From Pseudomonas viridiflava (GTDB lineage Bacteria > Pseudomonadota > Gammaproteobacteria > Pseudomonadales > Pseudomonadaceae): 64,000 nt of DNA. The stretch is from positions 1-64,000 of the forward strand of contig NZ_UPSE01000198.1 in NCBI RefSeq assembly GCF_900573885.1. Direction: 5' to 3'. The notes under the pieces are model-generated. The model ran no database searches. It saw only the letters and a list, made by a program, of their open reading frames with translations, and was not told where the DNA came from. A program made the position numbers and the translations under genes. This document shows positions 17,888 through 27,600 of this stretch, piece by piece; the first letter of the stretch is position 1, and every line of letters starts with the position of its first letter.

Positions 17888-17914
17888 CCTTTTTCTAGAT
17901 GTGAGGATGTGATT

Positions 17915-18889
17915 ATGAAAGCGATGGTGCTCAACTCATTCGGCGGCCCGCAAACCTTTGAACTGCTTGATGTGGCCAAACCGGTTCCCGGCGCGGGCCA
18001 GGTTCTGGTGCGGGTGTACGCTACCTCGATCAACCCGCTCGACTATCAGGTTCGCCGTGGCGACTACGCCGACCTGGTGCCGCTGCCGGCCATTACCGGT
18101 CACGACGTATCCGGCGTGGTTGAAGCGGTAGGGCCGGGCGTTACCGCCTTCGTTCCGGGCGACGAGGTGTGGTACACCCCGCAAATATTCGACGGTCCCG
18201 GCAGCTATGCCGAATACCACGTGGCGGCCGAAAGCATCATCGGCAAAAAGCCGGCGGCCCTCAGCCATCTTGAAGCGGCCAGCCTCACCCTGGTGGGCGG
18301 CACGGCATGGGAAGCGCTGGTGGTACGGGCAGGGCTTCGGGTAGGGGAAAGCATTCTTATCCACGGCGGCGCAGGTGGCGTTGGCCACGTCGCAATCCAG
18401 CTGGCCAAAGCCATCGGCGCCAAGGTGTACACCACCGCGCGTGAGGCCAATGCCGAATTCGTACGAAGCGTTGGCGCCGACGTGCTCATCGACTATGAAA
18501 CCGAGGACTACGTTGAAGCCATTCTTCGCGAAACGGAGGGTCGTGGCGTTGACGTGGTGTTCGACACCATCGGCGGCAACACCCTCACCCGCAGCCCCGA
18601 CGTGCTCGCCCAACTGGGCCGCGTGGTGTCGATTGTCGACATTGCCCAGCCGCAGAACGTCATTCAGGCCTGGGGCAAGAACGCCAGCTATCACTTCGTA
18701 TTCACCCGCCAGAACCGGGGCAAGCTCGATGAATTGAGCGCGCTGATCGAGCGCGGGCAGCTGCGACCTCACATTGGTGCGGTGTACTCGCTCGCCGACA
18801 TCGGCCTGGCCCATGCCCGTCTGGAAAGTCCGAACAACGGCCTGCAAGGGAAAGTCGTGATCGCCATCGAGCCGTCACTCATTCCGTGA
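17915..18889 (+). CDS. Zinc-independent MDR-family NAD(P)H:quinone oxidoreductase-like protein
   Basis: 324 aa. [17 protein letters not shown] and [13 protein letters not shown] mark the GroES-like domain; [15 protein letters not shown] is the family turn. GGTAWEAL and [20 protein letters not shown] form the Rossmann site. No structural-zinc cysteine cluster is present, so it belongs to the quinone oxidoreductase/enoyl reductase branch. It probably reduces quinones or enones with NADPH. The ATG at 17915 is behind GTGAGGATG. A 22-bp palindrome upstream and the ArsR-type gene before it suggest derepression by its substrate. Confidence 0.87.
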   Translation: MKAMVLNSFGGPQTFELLDVAKPVPGAGQVLVRVYATSINPLDYQVRRGDYADLVPLPAITGHDVSGVVEAVGPGVTAFVPGDEVWYTPQIFDGPGSYAEYHVAAESIIGKKPAALSHLEAASLTLVGGTAWEALVVRAGLRVGESILIHGGAGGVGHVAIQLAKAIGAKVYTTAREANAEFVRSVGADVLIDYETEDYVEAILRETEGRGVDVVFDTIGGNTLTRSPDVLAQLGRVVSIVDIAQPQNVIQAWGKNASYHFVFTRQNRGKLDELSALIERGQLRPHIGAVYSLADIGLAHARLESPNNGLQGKVVIAIEPSLIP

Positions 18890-18926
18890 ACGAAACCCGA
18901 CCCATTGAAATGTTGAGAGGCACACC

Positions 18927-19253
18927 ATGATTTATGAAATCGCTTCACTGCCGATTCACCCCGACCGCATCGAGCGCTTCAAACAAGCATTCGCCACCGT
19001 CGAACCTTTGCTCACCCGCGCCAAAGGCTACGGCGGCCATATGCTCGCGCAGGGCATTGAAACCCCCGCAGTGTTCAACCTGATCGTGCGCTGGGCCACA
19101 CTGGAAGATCATTCGCCAGGCTTTGAAGAAAGCGAAGACCACCGGGTTTTCATGCTGGGCCTGGAGGAATATTTCTCGGAAGAACCGAGGGTGTATCACC
19201 TTGAAGGCGCCGGGTTTTCGAGCGGTGGTTTCGATGATGGTCACGCGGGTTAA
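18927..19253 (+). CDS. Antibiotic biosynthesis monooxygenase (ABM)-domain protein
   Basis: 108 aa, about the size of one ferredoxin-like ABM domain. IYEIASLPIHPDRIERFKQAF is the opening strand and helix; GYGGHML and WATLEDHSPGFEESE are typical of the fold. Proteins of this class act on quinols or other aromatics, sometimes without cofactor; the substrate is not known. The gene lies 37 bp after the quinone oxidoreductase, with GAGAGGC before its ATG, so they likely share a transcript and a role in quinone or electrophile handling. Confidence 0.72.
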   Translation: MIYEIASLPIHPDRIERFKQAFATVEPLLTRAKGYGGHMLAQGIETPAVFNLIVRWATLEDHSPGFEESEDHRVFMLGLEEYFSEEPRVYHLEGAGFSSGGFDDGHAG

Positions 19254-19270
19254 ACCGCACTCGGGCCGGT

Positions 19271-19296
19271 CCCCTCTCCCGCGAGCGGGAGAGGGG
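19271..19296. terminator. Hairpin between convergent genes
   Basis: CCCCTCTCCCGC pairs with GCGGGAGAGGGG around a short loop. It lies between two convergent genes and can serve both. There is no T-run, so it could also be a palindromic repeat. Confidence 0.5.
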
Positions 19297-19313
19297 AGCC
19301 AGGCCAGGCCCTG

Positions 19314-19688
19314 TCACTTCCCGCTGCCTTCCAACCCCCTGTAATACTCAATCTTCTCCCGCAACACCCCCACCGCCTTTTGCATTTCCTCGATCTCCGC
19401 TTCCACGTCGCGCAAATGACTTTCGAGCATCTCGCGACGCGCCGGAACGGTGGCGTCTCCGGCGCTGCGCAGGGTGGCGAAGGTTTGCATTTTGCCGATG
19501 GACATGTGGGTGGTGCGCAAGCGCAGCAGGAATTCCAGCCAGGCCATGTCGTTTGGCGCATACAGCCGTTGGCCACCGGCCGCGCGGGCGACGGGGGCGA
19601 GCAGGCCGATGCGTTCGTAGTAGCGCAAGGTGTAGGCGGTGAGGCCGGTGCGCTTGGCGACCTGGTCAATTGTCTGGTGGGCATCCAT
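19314..19688 (-). CDS. MerR-family regulator
   Basis: 124 aa. TIDQVAKRTGLTAYTLRYYERIGLL is the MerR winged-helix start, followed by RLYAPNDMAWLEFLLRLRTTHMSIGKM and a C-terminal coiled coil (LESHLRDVEAEIEEMQKAVGVL). There are no metal-binding cysteines, so it is the organic-effector type of MerR. It lies 27 bp downstream of the carboxymuconolactone decarboxylase-like gene in the same direction. Such regulators often control a neighbouring oxidoreductase or decarboxylase. Confidence 0.87.
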   Translation of the reverse strand: MDAHQTIDQVAKRTGLTAYTLRYYERIGLLAPVARAAGGQRLYAPNDMAWLEFLLRLRTTHMSIGKMQTFATLRSAGDATVPARREMLESHLRDVEAEIEEMQKAVGVLREKIEYYRGLEGSGK

Positions 19689-19715
19689 GGGCGCAGTCCT
19701 CTTCGTCGGCCCCGC

Positions 19716-20189
19716 TTATTCGGGGCGCGCGGCGGTCAGTTTGATGCCGCGTTTGGTGAACACTTCGCGCGCTGCACTGATGCCGTTCAGCGCGCTGGGG
19801 AAGCCAGCGTACACGGCCATTTGAATGATGACTTCAACGATCTCTTCAGGCTTGCAACCCACGTTCAGCGCGCCTTCGATGTGCACCTTCAGTTGCGGCT
19901 GCGCATTGCCAAGGGCGGTAAGCGCCGAGATGGTGGTCAGCTCGCGCGTGCAGAGCGCCAGCCCCGGCCGGGAGAACACGTCGCCATAGGCAAAATCGAC
20001 AATCCAGTCGCCGAGTTCGGGCGAAATGTCGCTCAGCGAATCGACCACCGTGATGCCAGCGGTGCCGGTGATTTTCTGCAGGGTTTCGCTGCCTTTTTCA
20101 CGTCGGGCATCCGGCTCGCTAGTCAGTGCCGAGGCACCGAGCGCGGAAAGCATCAGGCCGGTGGCAACGCCGAGTTTGGTAGAGGTCAT
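19716..20189 (-). CDS. Exported carboxymuconolactone decarboxylase-family protein
   Basis: 157 aa with an AAGGAGC ribosome site before the ATG at 20189. An N-terminal signal-like segment (KLGVATGLMLSALGASAL) precedes a CMD domain: DWIVDFAYGDVFSRPGL, LCTRELTTISALTALG, HIEGALNVGCKPEEIVEVIIQ. The CxxC of AhpD-type peroxidases is missing, so it belongs to the gamma-carboxymuconolactone decarboxylase branch. Export of such a protein is unusual, though similar ones occur in Pseudomonas. The reaction is unknown. It is followed by the MerR regulator. Confidence 0.82.
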   Translation of the reverse strand: MTSTKLGVATGLMLSALGASALTSEPDARREKGSETLQKITGTAGITVVDSLSDISPELGDWIVDFAYGDVFSRPGLALCTRELTTISALTALGNAQPQLKVHIEGALNVGCKPEEIVEVIIQMAVYAGFPSALNGISAAREVFTKRGIKLTAARPE

Positions 20190-20318
20190 GACAGTGCTCC
20201 TTGAGTTGAACCGCGCGTTTTCGCGGGCTAACAAGGAGGCTATTGGTTAGAGCGCGCTCTAAGTCAAGCGGGCAGTGGGAGGCCATTTTCAGCCCCCCGA
20301 TTACCTTCGGCGGGGCGT

Positions 20319-21059
20319 TTAGTTCGCGCCGGTTACTTCGCGGTTGCGCGCTACGATTATCTCGTGGGTCAGGGCGCTTCCAGCGGCGGCAAATTCAGCC
20401 ATCAGCAGGTCGCGGTTGCGCGGTGCTTGTTCCTTTACTGCGCGGGCCAGCGCCGCCTGCAAGTCGGCAAGCTGCAGCTCGGTGCAGTAGGCCGGCGTGC
20501 CTGGTTGCTGGCGCCATGAGTCGGCGAGGGTTCCGGCATCAACTGAGTCAAACCCGGCGGCATCAACCAGCTGTTGCGCAATCGCTTTGGCAGCAGGGTC
20601 ATCGCCCGCCACTGGTATGGCGATTCGACCGGCTGCGCCTTTCGGTTTGCCGCCCTCAGCCAGCGTTTTGGCGAGCAAGGCGTTGAAGGTTTTCACCACC
20701 TTGCGGCCCAGTTGTTCACTCGACCACAGGGTTTCCGGTTTGCCGTTTTCGACTTCGTCGATGCGGGTGCCGAACTGCGGGTAATAGTTCGAGGTGTCGA
20801 TCACCACCACGTGCGGCGCAACGTTGGCGAACAGGCCTGCAACCTGAGGAATGCTGGCGTAGGGAATGGACAGAACGATCACGTCCACGTCCTGCACGGC
20901 GTCTTGCGAGCTGACGGGAAGGGCGCCCATTTTCCCGGCCAGATCACGAATGGCCTCTGGGCCTTTCGAGGCGGCGAGCTTGACGGAATGCCCCACTGCA
21001 ACGAGCTTGCCCGCCAGTGTCGCGCCGATGTTGCCGGCGCCAATAATGCCTATTTTCAT
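20319..21059 (-). CDS. F420-dependent-type NADP reductase family protein
   Basis: 246 aa. MKIGIIGAGNIGATLAGKLVAVGH is a GxGxxG Rossmann motif; VVVIDTSNYYPQ and VVKTFNALLAKTL are family segments. Homologues named NADPH-dependent F420 reductase occur in bacteria without F420, where they bind NADPH and act on unknown partners. The start at 21059 has a GAGAGA site; earlier in-frame ATGs overlap the MarR gene. It lies 49 bp after the MarR gene on the same strand, so both may be controlled by the operator at 21594. Confidence 0.82.
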   Translation of the reverse strand: MKIGIIGAGNIGATLAGKLVAVGHSVKLAASKGPEAIRDLAGKMGALPVSSQDAVQDVDVIVLSIPYASIPQVAGLFANVAPHVVVIDTSNYYPQFGTRIDEVENGKPETLWSSEQLGRKVVKTFNALLAKTLAEGGKPKGAAGRIAIPVAGDDPAAKAIAQQLVDAAGFDSVDAGTLADSWRQQPGTPAYCTELQLADLQAALARAVKEQAPRNRDLLMAEFAAAGSALTHEIIVARNREVTGAN

Positions 21060-21108
21060 AAGATTCTCTCTCGCTGTCTGAGGCCTGGTTGCAGTAGGCA
21101 GGTGCGGC

Positions 21109-21561
21109 TTACGGCTGAGCGTCAGCCGCTGGCCATGCAAGGGCTTCCAGGGTTTGACGAAGTTCGCTCAGTTGGTCTTCGTTTAGTTGGCACGCAGTTT
21201 TTATCTGGTCGGACACGGCCCAGAGATCGCGACGAAGCGATTTCGCCGAGTCGGTCAGGTCGATCAGCACGCGTCGTTCATCAGTCCGGTCGCGCGTACG
21301 GGTGACGAATCCGGATGCTTCCAGACGTTTGAGCAAGGGCGTGATCGTTCCCGGCTCCATGCCAAGCTTGGTGCCCAGCTCGCCTACGCTGCGCGGGCTT
21401 TGTGCGGTGAGTTCGACCAGCACCAGATACTGCGGAAAGGTCAGCCCGAGCGGCTCCAGCAAGGGCGTGTGCAGGCGAATCATGCGGTTGGCGGCGCTGT
21501 ACAGCGCGAAGGTCAGGTCTTTGGCAATGTCCAGCTGAGTCGGCAATTGCGGGGTGGCCAT
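21109..21561 (-). CDS. MarR-family regulator, OhrR-like but without the sensing cysteine
   Basis: 150 aa. LTFALYSAANRMIRLHTPLLEPLGLTFPQYLVL follows OhrR closely, as does MEPGTITPLLKRLEASGFVTRTRDRTDERRVLI for the recognition helix and wing. In OhrR the reactive Cys is in LCFALYS; here that position is Thr. The only cysteine is near the C-terminus (KTACQLNE). Organic-peroxide sensing by the usual mechanism is therefore unlikely. It heads the transcript with the NADP reductase-like gene and is divergent from a Rossmann protein at 21770. A palindrome lies 33 bp before its start. Confidence 0.85.
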   Translation of the reverse strand: MATPQLPTQLDIAKDLTFALYSAANRMIRLHTPLLEPLGLTFPQYLVLVELTAQSPRSVGELGTKLGMEPGTITPLLKRLEASGFVTRTRDRTDERRVLIDLTDSAKSLRRDLWAVSDQIKTACQLNEDQLSELRQTLEALAWPAADAQP

Positions 21562-21593
21562 GGGCGCCTCTGAAAGGTTGATCGCAAAAGATA

Positions 21594-21609
21594 ATATCGC
21601 ACACGATAT
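21594..21609. promoter_or_regulatory. MarR-type palindromic operator
   Basis: ATATCG and CGATAT flank CACA, an interrupted palindrome in AT-rich DNA between divergent genes. Its position 33 bp before the MarR start suits autoregulation. Confidence 0.5.
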
Positions 21610-21769
21610 ATTTTTTGACCGCACGCCTCAAGCTTGTTTCCACAAGGGCAGGGCCGTAACCGCTCGCGACGTTTGCCGCTTGGCACTGTCTCCTCTACAG
21701 GTGCAGCATTTTTTCTCGCTGACTTTTCCCTCGAATTTTCCGTACTTGAACCATCAAGGAGGCCACGCC

Positions 21770-22774
21770 ATGTCGCTAAATCCAATCCTGTTAATGGGCG
21801 GTTCCGGGGCCATCGGCCAGCGCAGTATTCAAGCGCTGCGCGCTGCTCATGCTGATGTGCCTTTGCTGATTGCCGGCCGCGATTTGGCCAAGGTGCAGCG
21901 GGTTGCCGAAGAGGTCGGCAATGCCCAAGGCGTGGTGCTGGACCCGGCCGCCGATGACCTTGGCCTGGGTGATCGTGCCGTGAGTGCAGTGGTGGTTTTC
22001 TATATGGACCACGCCTTGGCCGGGCTGCGTTTCGCCCAGTCGCGCGGTGTGCCTCACTTGAGCATTTCATCCGGGATTTTCGAGATAGCGCCGGAAATTG
22101 CCATGCATATGCATCAGCCAACGGCCGCGCCGATTGTGTTGGGGTACGAGTGGCTGGTGGGCGCGACCACGGTGGCGACCCTGAGCATGGCCAGCGCATT
22201 CGGCCGCGTCGACGACATTCGCCTGCACGCGCTGGTCGACGAAGAGGACACCGGCGGCCCCACGGTAGCCAGCGATTTCGAGCATTTGAACAAGATGCTG
22301 CCGGCCGCGCTGACCCGGCGCGACGGGGTGTTTATGTGGCGTGAAGGCGAAGACGCCAAGGCCACGTTCCGCGCGGTAGACGGCACTGACATTCAGGCCA
22401 CGGGCTTTTCATCCATAGATGTCGCCGGGCTGGCGGCCGCCACCGGGGCGCGCAATGTGCAATTCAACATGGCCATCGCCGTGAGTTCGACGCGCCGCAG
22501 CGGCTTGCCCAAGTCGACGGAAATCATCATTGAGCTGGCGGGCCAGGACACCAACGGCGCGCCGTTTCAAACCCGGCATGCTGTCGTCCATCCAGGTGGC
22601 GCCGCGCCGCTCACCGGGCTCAGCGTGGCGCTGCTGCTGGAGCGCCTGCTCGGGCTGGACGGCCAGCCGGCCACGCCGCCCGGGCTGTATTTCCCCTACC
22701 AGCTGCTCAGCGCGTCGACCTATCTGGAGCGCTTGAAACAAGAGGGCGGTGAGTGGCGCAGCCTGCGGGTGTAA
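21770..22774 (+). CDS. Saccharopine dehydrogenase-like NAD(P)-binding protein
   Basis: 334 aa. ILLMGGSGAIGQRSIQALRA is the N-terminal dinucleotide motif, followed by LLIAGRDLAKVQRVAEEVG. VVVFYMDHALAGLRFAQSRGVPHLSISSGIFE fits saccharopine dehydrogenase-like reductases. The start at 21770 has a strong AAGGAGG site 7 bases upstream; the frame opens earlier without one. It is divergent from the MarR gene and could be a target of it. The substrate is not identifiable. Confidence 0.72.
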   Translation: MSLNPILLMGGSGAIGQRSIQALRAAHADVPLLIAGRDLAKVQRVAEEVGNAQGVVLDPAADDLGLGDRAVSAVVVFYMDHALAGLRFAQSRGVPHLSISSGIFEIAPEIAMHMHQPTAAPIVLGYEWLVGATTVATLSMASAFGRVDDIRLHALVDEEDTGGPTVASDFEHLNKMLPAALTRRDGVFMWREGEDAKATFRAVDGTDIQATGFSSIDVAGLAAATGARNVQFNMAIAVSSTRRSGLPKSTEIIIELAGQDTNGAPFQTRHAVVHPGGAAPLTGLSVALLLERLLGLDGQPATPPGLYFPYQLLSASTYLERLKQEGGEWRSLRV

Positions 22775-22801
22775 CAACAGCGCTTGCAGCGCCGGCGTGT
22801 C

Positions 22802-23554
22802 TTAGCCGTTGCGCTGCGCAGCGCGTTGTCTACAGGCATCGCCGAACGCTTTGAAGACGATTTCATAGTCCGGGCTCGACGTCACCTGCCACTCCGGATG
22901 CCACTGCACGCCCAGGGCAAAGGCAGGGCTGCCTTCCACCGATAAGGCTTCCACCAGCCCGTCTTCGGCCACTGCTTCCACGCGAAGGCCCGGACCGATT
23001 TTAGCGATGCCTTGACCGTGCACCGAGTTCACCCGCAAAGCGCCCCTCAAACCCAACTGCGCCAGCACGCCGCCGGGCAGCACAGTGACCTTATGGCTTC
23101 GCGCGTATTGGCTTTCGAGCGGAGCGTCGCTCGGCGGTTCGTGTTTGATTTCGTAGGCATCGAGCTGTTGATCGATGGTGCCGCCAAACGCCACGTTTAG
23201 CTCCTGAAACCCTCGACACACTCCCAGCACCGGCAGGCCGGCATCCACCGCTGCACGCCACAGCGCGAGCGTTAGCCGATCGCGCGCGTCGTCGTGTGGC
23301 GTGTCCGGCGGGCTGGGCGGACCGTTGTAGTGGCGAGGGTGAATGTTGGAAGGCGAGCCGGTGAAAAACAGGCCATCAAGGGTGGCGATAATTTCCGCCA
23401 CATCGAGCAGGTCCGGGAACTGCGGCAGCAGCAGCGGCAATCCCTTGGCCGACGTGGCAATGGCCTGGGCATTTTTGTCGTCGTTCATTTGCACGGCGTG
23501 CGGGCCAATCTGATAGGAACAGGCCGTTACGCCAATCACTGGAAGACGGGTCAT
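22802..23554 (-). CDS. Gamma-glutamyl-gamma-aminobutyrate hydrolase family protein (PuuD-like)
   Basis: 250 aa class I glutamine amidotransferase fold. DGLFFTGSPSNIHPRHY is the PuuD signature, Cys113 in LGVCRGFQE is the nucleophile, and QWHPEWQ near residue 221 supplies His and Glu. PuuD hydrolyses gamma-glutamyl-GABA in putrescine breakdown; P. aeruginosa SpuA is similar. No other polyamine gene is adjacent, so the exact amide is not certain. An AGGAGAAG site precedes the ATG. Confidence 0.9.
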   Translation of the reverse strand: MTRLPVIGVTACSYQIGPHAVQMNDDKNAQAIATSAKGLPLLLPQFPDLLDVAEIIATLDGLFFTGSPSNIHPRHYNGPPSPPDTPHDDARDRLTLALWRAAVDAGLPVLGVCRGFQELNVAFGGTIDQQLDAYEIKHEPPSDAPLESQYARSHKVTVLPGGVLAQLGLRGALRVNSVHGQGIAKIGPGLRVEAVAEDGLVEALSVEGSPAFALGVQWHPEWQVTSSPDYEIVFKAFGDACRQRAAQRNG

Positions 23555-23959
23555 GACTTCTCCTTTGCTCGGAAATCCAAACGTTCGTCAGGCGTTACGG
23601 TTTGGATTGCGTAGCGGGGTAAAGCGCACAAATTTTTGTGCGCACCTTGGCGCAGCCCGCCGACTTCCCGAATCGCTTCGGTGGCGCACCTGCCAACCTC
23701 ACAGGTAATTCCGGGAACTATGGTCAAGAGGGTAGCGAATGGTTACGCGAGCTTGCTCCCTGCAGCCATTTGCTGCTGGGGACGCAGCGCGTGATGATGG
23801 GGTTGCGGATGGTCTGGCACGCCATGCGATGGTGGGTCTTACGCTGATTACCAAACGCGGGGCCGTGAGCTGGCGCACAAACGTCGCCCATCCCGATTGC
23901 CGGAAATACCTCTATACCGAAAGATGAGCGCGTCTAGGACGGATTATCAGGAACCAAGG
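23555..23959. other. Intergenic boundary between core-like DNA and the RHS island
   Basis: 405 bp between the minus-strand PuuD-like gene and the plus-strand island. It must contain promoters in both directions. No repeat, tRNA or attachment-like sequence was recognised, so the island's left edge is not marked by an obvious site. Confidence 0.45.
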
Positions 23960-24610
23960 ATGGGTATTTACCGCGAATTGATGCGGGTCGCTTGCGGATT
24001 GGCGATCTGCACCAGCATACAAGCCGCGTCGGATCAGGCTACGCGCGTTCCCGCTCCGCATACGCAAGGCGATAATTTTGATTGCCAAGTCGGCGCCTGC
24101 GTAATGCCGAGCAAAGGTGCTTATCCGTATCTGGTCATAGGTATGTTTCACAGCGCCGCCAGTGCAGAACAGAGCCAGCAGCTCTTTCGCCAAATGCGTG
24201 CCCAAGGTCTCTGGCAAGACTTGCCCGCCGATCCCATCGCTTTTTTTGCCGCCTTGCAGCCGGTGAGCATCCAGCTGGCCGACAACCGCGCGCTGGCAAT
24301 GCTCATATCGCAAGAAGAGGCGGCAGTGGTTTTGCCCAAACGCGGCGACCTGGTCCGCTATTCGCCGCATTTCGGCGCCCATGAGCAGCCGCCTACTGAC
24401 CCAATCCAGCGCGCTCACTGGGCAATTGACGGCTGCCTGGCGGTCGTATGCCGGGCTGACGACAAACCATGTTTTTCCGAATTCCGGGCAGGGGTTTATC
24501 GACGCCAGGACGGCAAGGCCATTTCCCCTAACACGTTCAAGGTGCTGCCTGAGGCCGGCGTGATTGATGTGCAGAGCCTGCGCCCGATTACCGTTCGGTC
24601 CTCATTATAA
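23960..24610 (+). CDS. Exported protein of unknown function, upstream of RHS genes
   Basis: 216 aa. The start at 23960 follows AGGAACCAAGG and gives a clear Sec signal peptide (MGIYRELMRVACGLAICTSI then QAA). The mature part has four to five cysteines (DCQVGAC, DGCLAVVC, KPCF), likely as disulfides in the periplasm or outside. No known domain was recognised. It lies 73 bp before the C39-RHS gene on the same strand, and the three genes from 23960 to 30635 probably form one unit. Confidence 0.6.
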   Translation: MGIYRELMRVACGLAICTSIQAASDQATRVPAPHTQGDNFDCQVGACVMPSKGAYPYLVIGMFHSAASAEQSQQLFRQMRAQGLWQDLPADPIAFFAALQPVSIQLADNRALAMLISQEEAAVVLPKRGDLVRYSPHFGAHEQPPTDPIQRAHWAIDGCLAVVCRADDKPCFSEFRAGVYRRQDGKAISPNTFKVLPEAGVIDVQSLRPITVRSSL

Positions 24611-24683
24611 GCGGCTCCATCTGCAGTGTTCTTCGCACTTCCGTTTTTGCTTTTCTACTTTCACTTGCCAAAAGGACTTGCCC

Positions 24684-27600
24684 ATGCGCCCACGAATTCA
24701 GTGGTTAAGCACGTTGATTGTGAGTGGGTTGACGGCCGCTGCCGGCTATACCTGCGCAACTGAAATTCCACCGCAGCGCTATGGCGTATTTGCGGAACCG
24801 CTGCTGGCCAGCGGCCAAGCGTCAATTCCTGAACAGTCGGCTTTAGCGGAAACCATGGAAGCGTATCGCGCTGGCCACGACACCGATGACACAGGCGCCA
24901 TTCAAACCTTTCTTTCTCGTTTTCCGGCGAGCACCTGGCGGGCATCGTTGTGGTTGGAAGTGGGGTTGGTCAGCGCTCGGGGTGGGCGTTACACCGATGC
25001 AATAAGTGCGTTTCGAAATGCGCGCGAAGCCGCCGCCGGCCAGCCATATTTACGCCCCGTCGAAGCCCGCGCGCTCAATGACCAGCTTATTCTCGAAACG
25101 CGGCTAGGCCATCAGCCCGAGGTGAGCGCTTTACTCAAGGACGCAGCGCGTCTGTCCCTGAGTGCAGCCGATTCGCCTGGAGTTTCACAGGCGGAGCAGG
25201 GGCTGTGGAACATGCAGAACAATCCGCAAGCCACCTTTCAATGCGGCTGGGTTGCGCTCACGGCACTCTGGCATGCACAGGGTATTCAGGTGGGGGCCAC
25301 GCCGGGAGTGGCGATAGAACCCAACCGGCCGGGTTATACCTTGCAGCAGCTTGTGGAAATCGCCACTAAGCACCAACAGCCGATGCACGCCGTTTACCAG
25401 AGCGACGTTGCAGGTGTGTCACTGCCTGCGGTGGCGCACCTGAAAAGCGGCCACTACGCGACATTGCTCAGTTTCGAACAGGGCCGTTACCGGGTTGCCG
25501 ATCCTGTGATGAACGGCGAGCTGTGGATGACGCCCGCTTCGTTGCAAGCAGAAAGTAGTGGCTATTTTCTGGTACGGGATCGCGCCCCGTTACTCGCAGG
25601 TCTTGCCCGGGCCGTGCCGCCTCTGGAAGCACAGACGGTTCGTGGCGCGGGAGTGACGAGCTCAAGTGATCCGAACGGATTCGTCGCCAACTGCGACTGC
25701 ACGGGGACAGGGGCCGGCGGCTCCTCCGGTGGCAGCGGCGCGGCCGGCGGAAGTGGCGGTAACACGCCCGGCTTCAATTCCACCGGCATGCCGGTCTACA
25801 GCATCAGCCCAATGCTGGTGAGCCTGACACTGCGCGATACGCCGTTGAGCTACGTTCCGCCCTTAGGCCGGGCAATGAACTTTACGCTGAGCTACAACCA
25901 GCTCGACCCCGCGCAACCCAGCACCTTTACGTACGGCAATGTGGGGCCGAAGTGGAGCCATAACTGGATCGGCTTTGTGCAAGACAACCCCACTAGCGTC
26001 GGGTCAAACGTCCTGCTTTATTTGCCGTCTGGCGCAGGCCGACCTTATAGCGGCTATAACAATTCGACGGGCGCCTTTACCCCTGAGGCGCAAACCGGCG
26101 CGCAATTGGTTCGCGTCAATGGCACTTCCATAAGTTATGAACGCCGCTTCAACGACGGCAGCAAGGATGTATATGCCGCCAGTGACAATAGCGCCGGTTA
26201 CCCTCGGCGGCTTTTTCTTAGCCGCCGCGTGGATGCCCACGGCAACGCTGTGACGCTTAGTTATGACGACCAATTTCGCCTCATAAGCGTGACCGATGCG
26301 CTCGGAAAAGCAATGACCTTTACCTATGGCAATGCGGCCGCGCCGTTATTGCTGACTGGGGTTACCGACGCGTTTGGTCGCAGCGCCAGCATTACCTATG
26401 ACGCGGCTGGGCGCCTCAAAACGATCACCGATGCAGTGGGAATGAGCTCCAGCGTTACCTACACGGGCACCACTAATTCTGTTGAAAAACTCACCACACC
26501 TTATGGCACTACCAGCTTTGTCACAGGACAGGCGGGAATGCAGCGGTGGATCAATATCACGGACCCTAACGGCAATACTTCGCGCATGGAATTTGCCAAC
26601 AGCGTGTCCGGTATTCCTTTCAGCGAAAGCCTCACGCCCTCGGGCGTTTCCAGCTTCAACAGTTACATCAACAGCCGAAACACCTTCTATTGGGATGCTC
26701 AAGCTTACAAAACGGCCGGTACCGATTACAGCAAAGCCCTAATCTACCACTGGGCACACGTCACTCGAGGAAGCTCGCTGACAGGTGTCACGGCCGACTC
26801 CCTGGAAAGCATTAAGTACCCGTTGGAAAACCGTATCTGGTATCGCCATCCCGGTGATACGCCAGGCGGCTCGGGGGTGATCAACGTGCCCAACAATGTG
26901 GCTCGTGTCCTCAGTAATGGCACCACGCAGATGACGCAGAATGCCTACAACGCCCTGGGCAAAGCGACCATCACCATCGAGCCGGACGGTCGCCGTTCAG
27001 ACTATGTATACGCGCCGAATCTGGTGGATCTGCTAAAAGTCACCCGCGTGTTCAATGGCGTAACCACGGCCGAGAGCTTCACTTACGACAACCAGCACAA
27101 CGTCTTAACCCACACCGATGCCAACAACGGGCTGACTCAGTACACCTACAACGCCGCCGGCCAAGTGGTGAGCATTACCGACCCCCGTAACAGCGTGACC
27201 AGTTACACCTACGTAGATGGTTTCCGCACATCGATGACCGACGGCAGCGGTCATATCACTTCCTACACCTACGACACGGTCGGTCGGCTGGCTTCGGTTA
27301 CCGCTGAAGGTCAGGGCACGACGAGCTACACCTACGACGCTCTGAACCGTTTGCTGCGCACCACCGATGCTTTGGGTGGTGTCACGGAGCTGACTTACAA
27401 CAAGCTCGACGTCGCCACGGAGCGTGACGCCAAAGGCAACGTCACCACCTACACCTACGACGGTGCTCGTAACGTGCTGACCGCTGTCGATGCGTTAAAC
27501 CGGAAGACAGTCCACACCTATTACCCGAACAACCTGCTGGCTTCGACTACCGACCCTCGCGGACATACCACCAACTGGATTCGCGACCTGGAAGGGCGGG

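Noticed and set aside
23897..24610. Start at 23897 for the exported protein
   Set aside because: The longer N-terminus has no ribosome site and hides the signal peptide seen from 23960.
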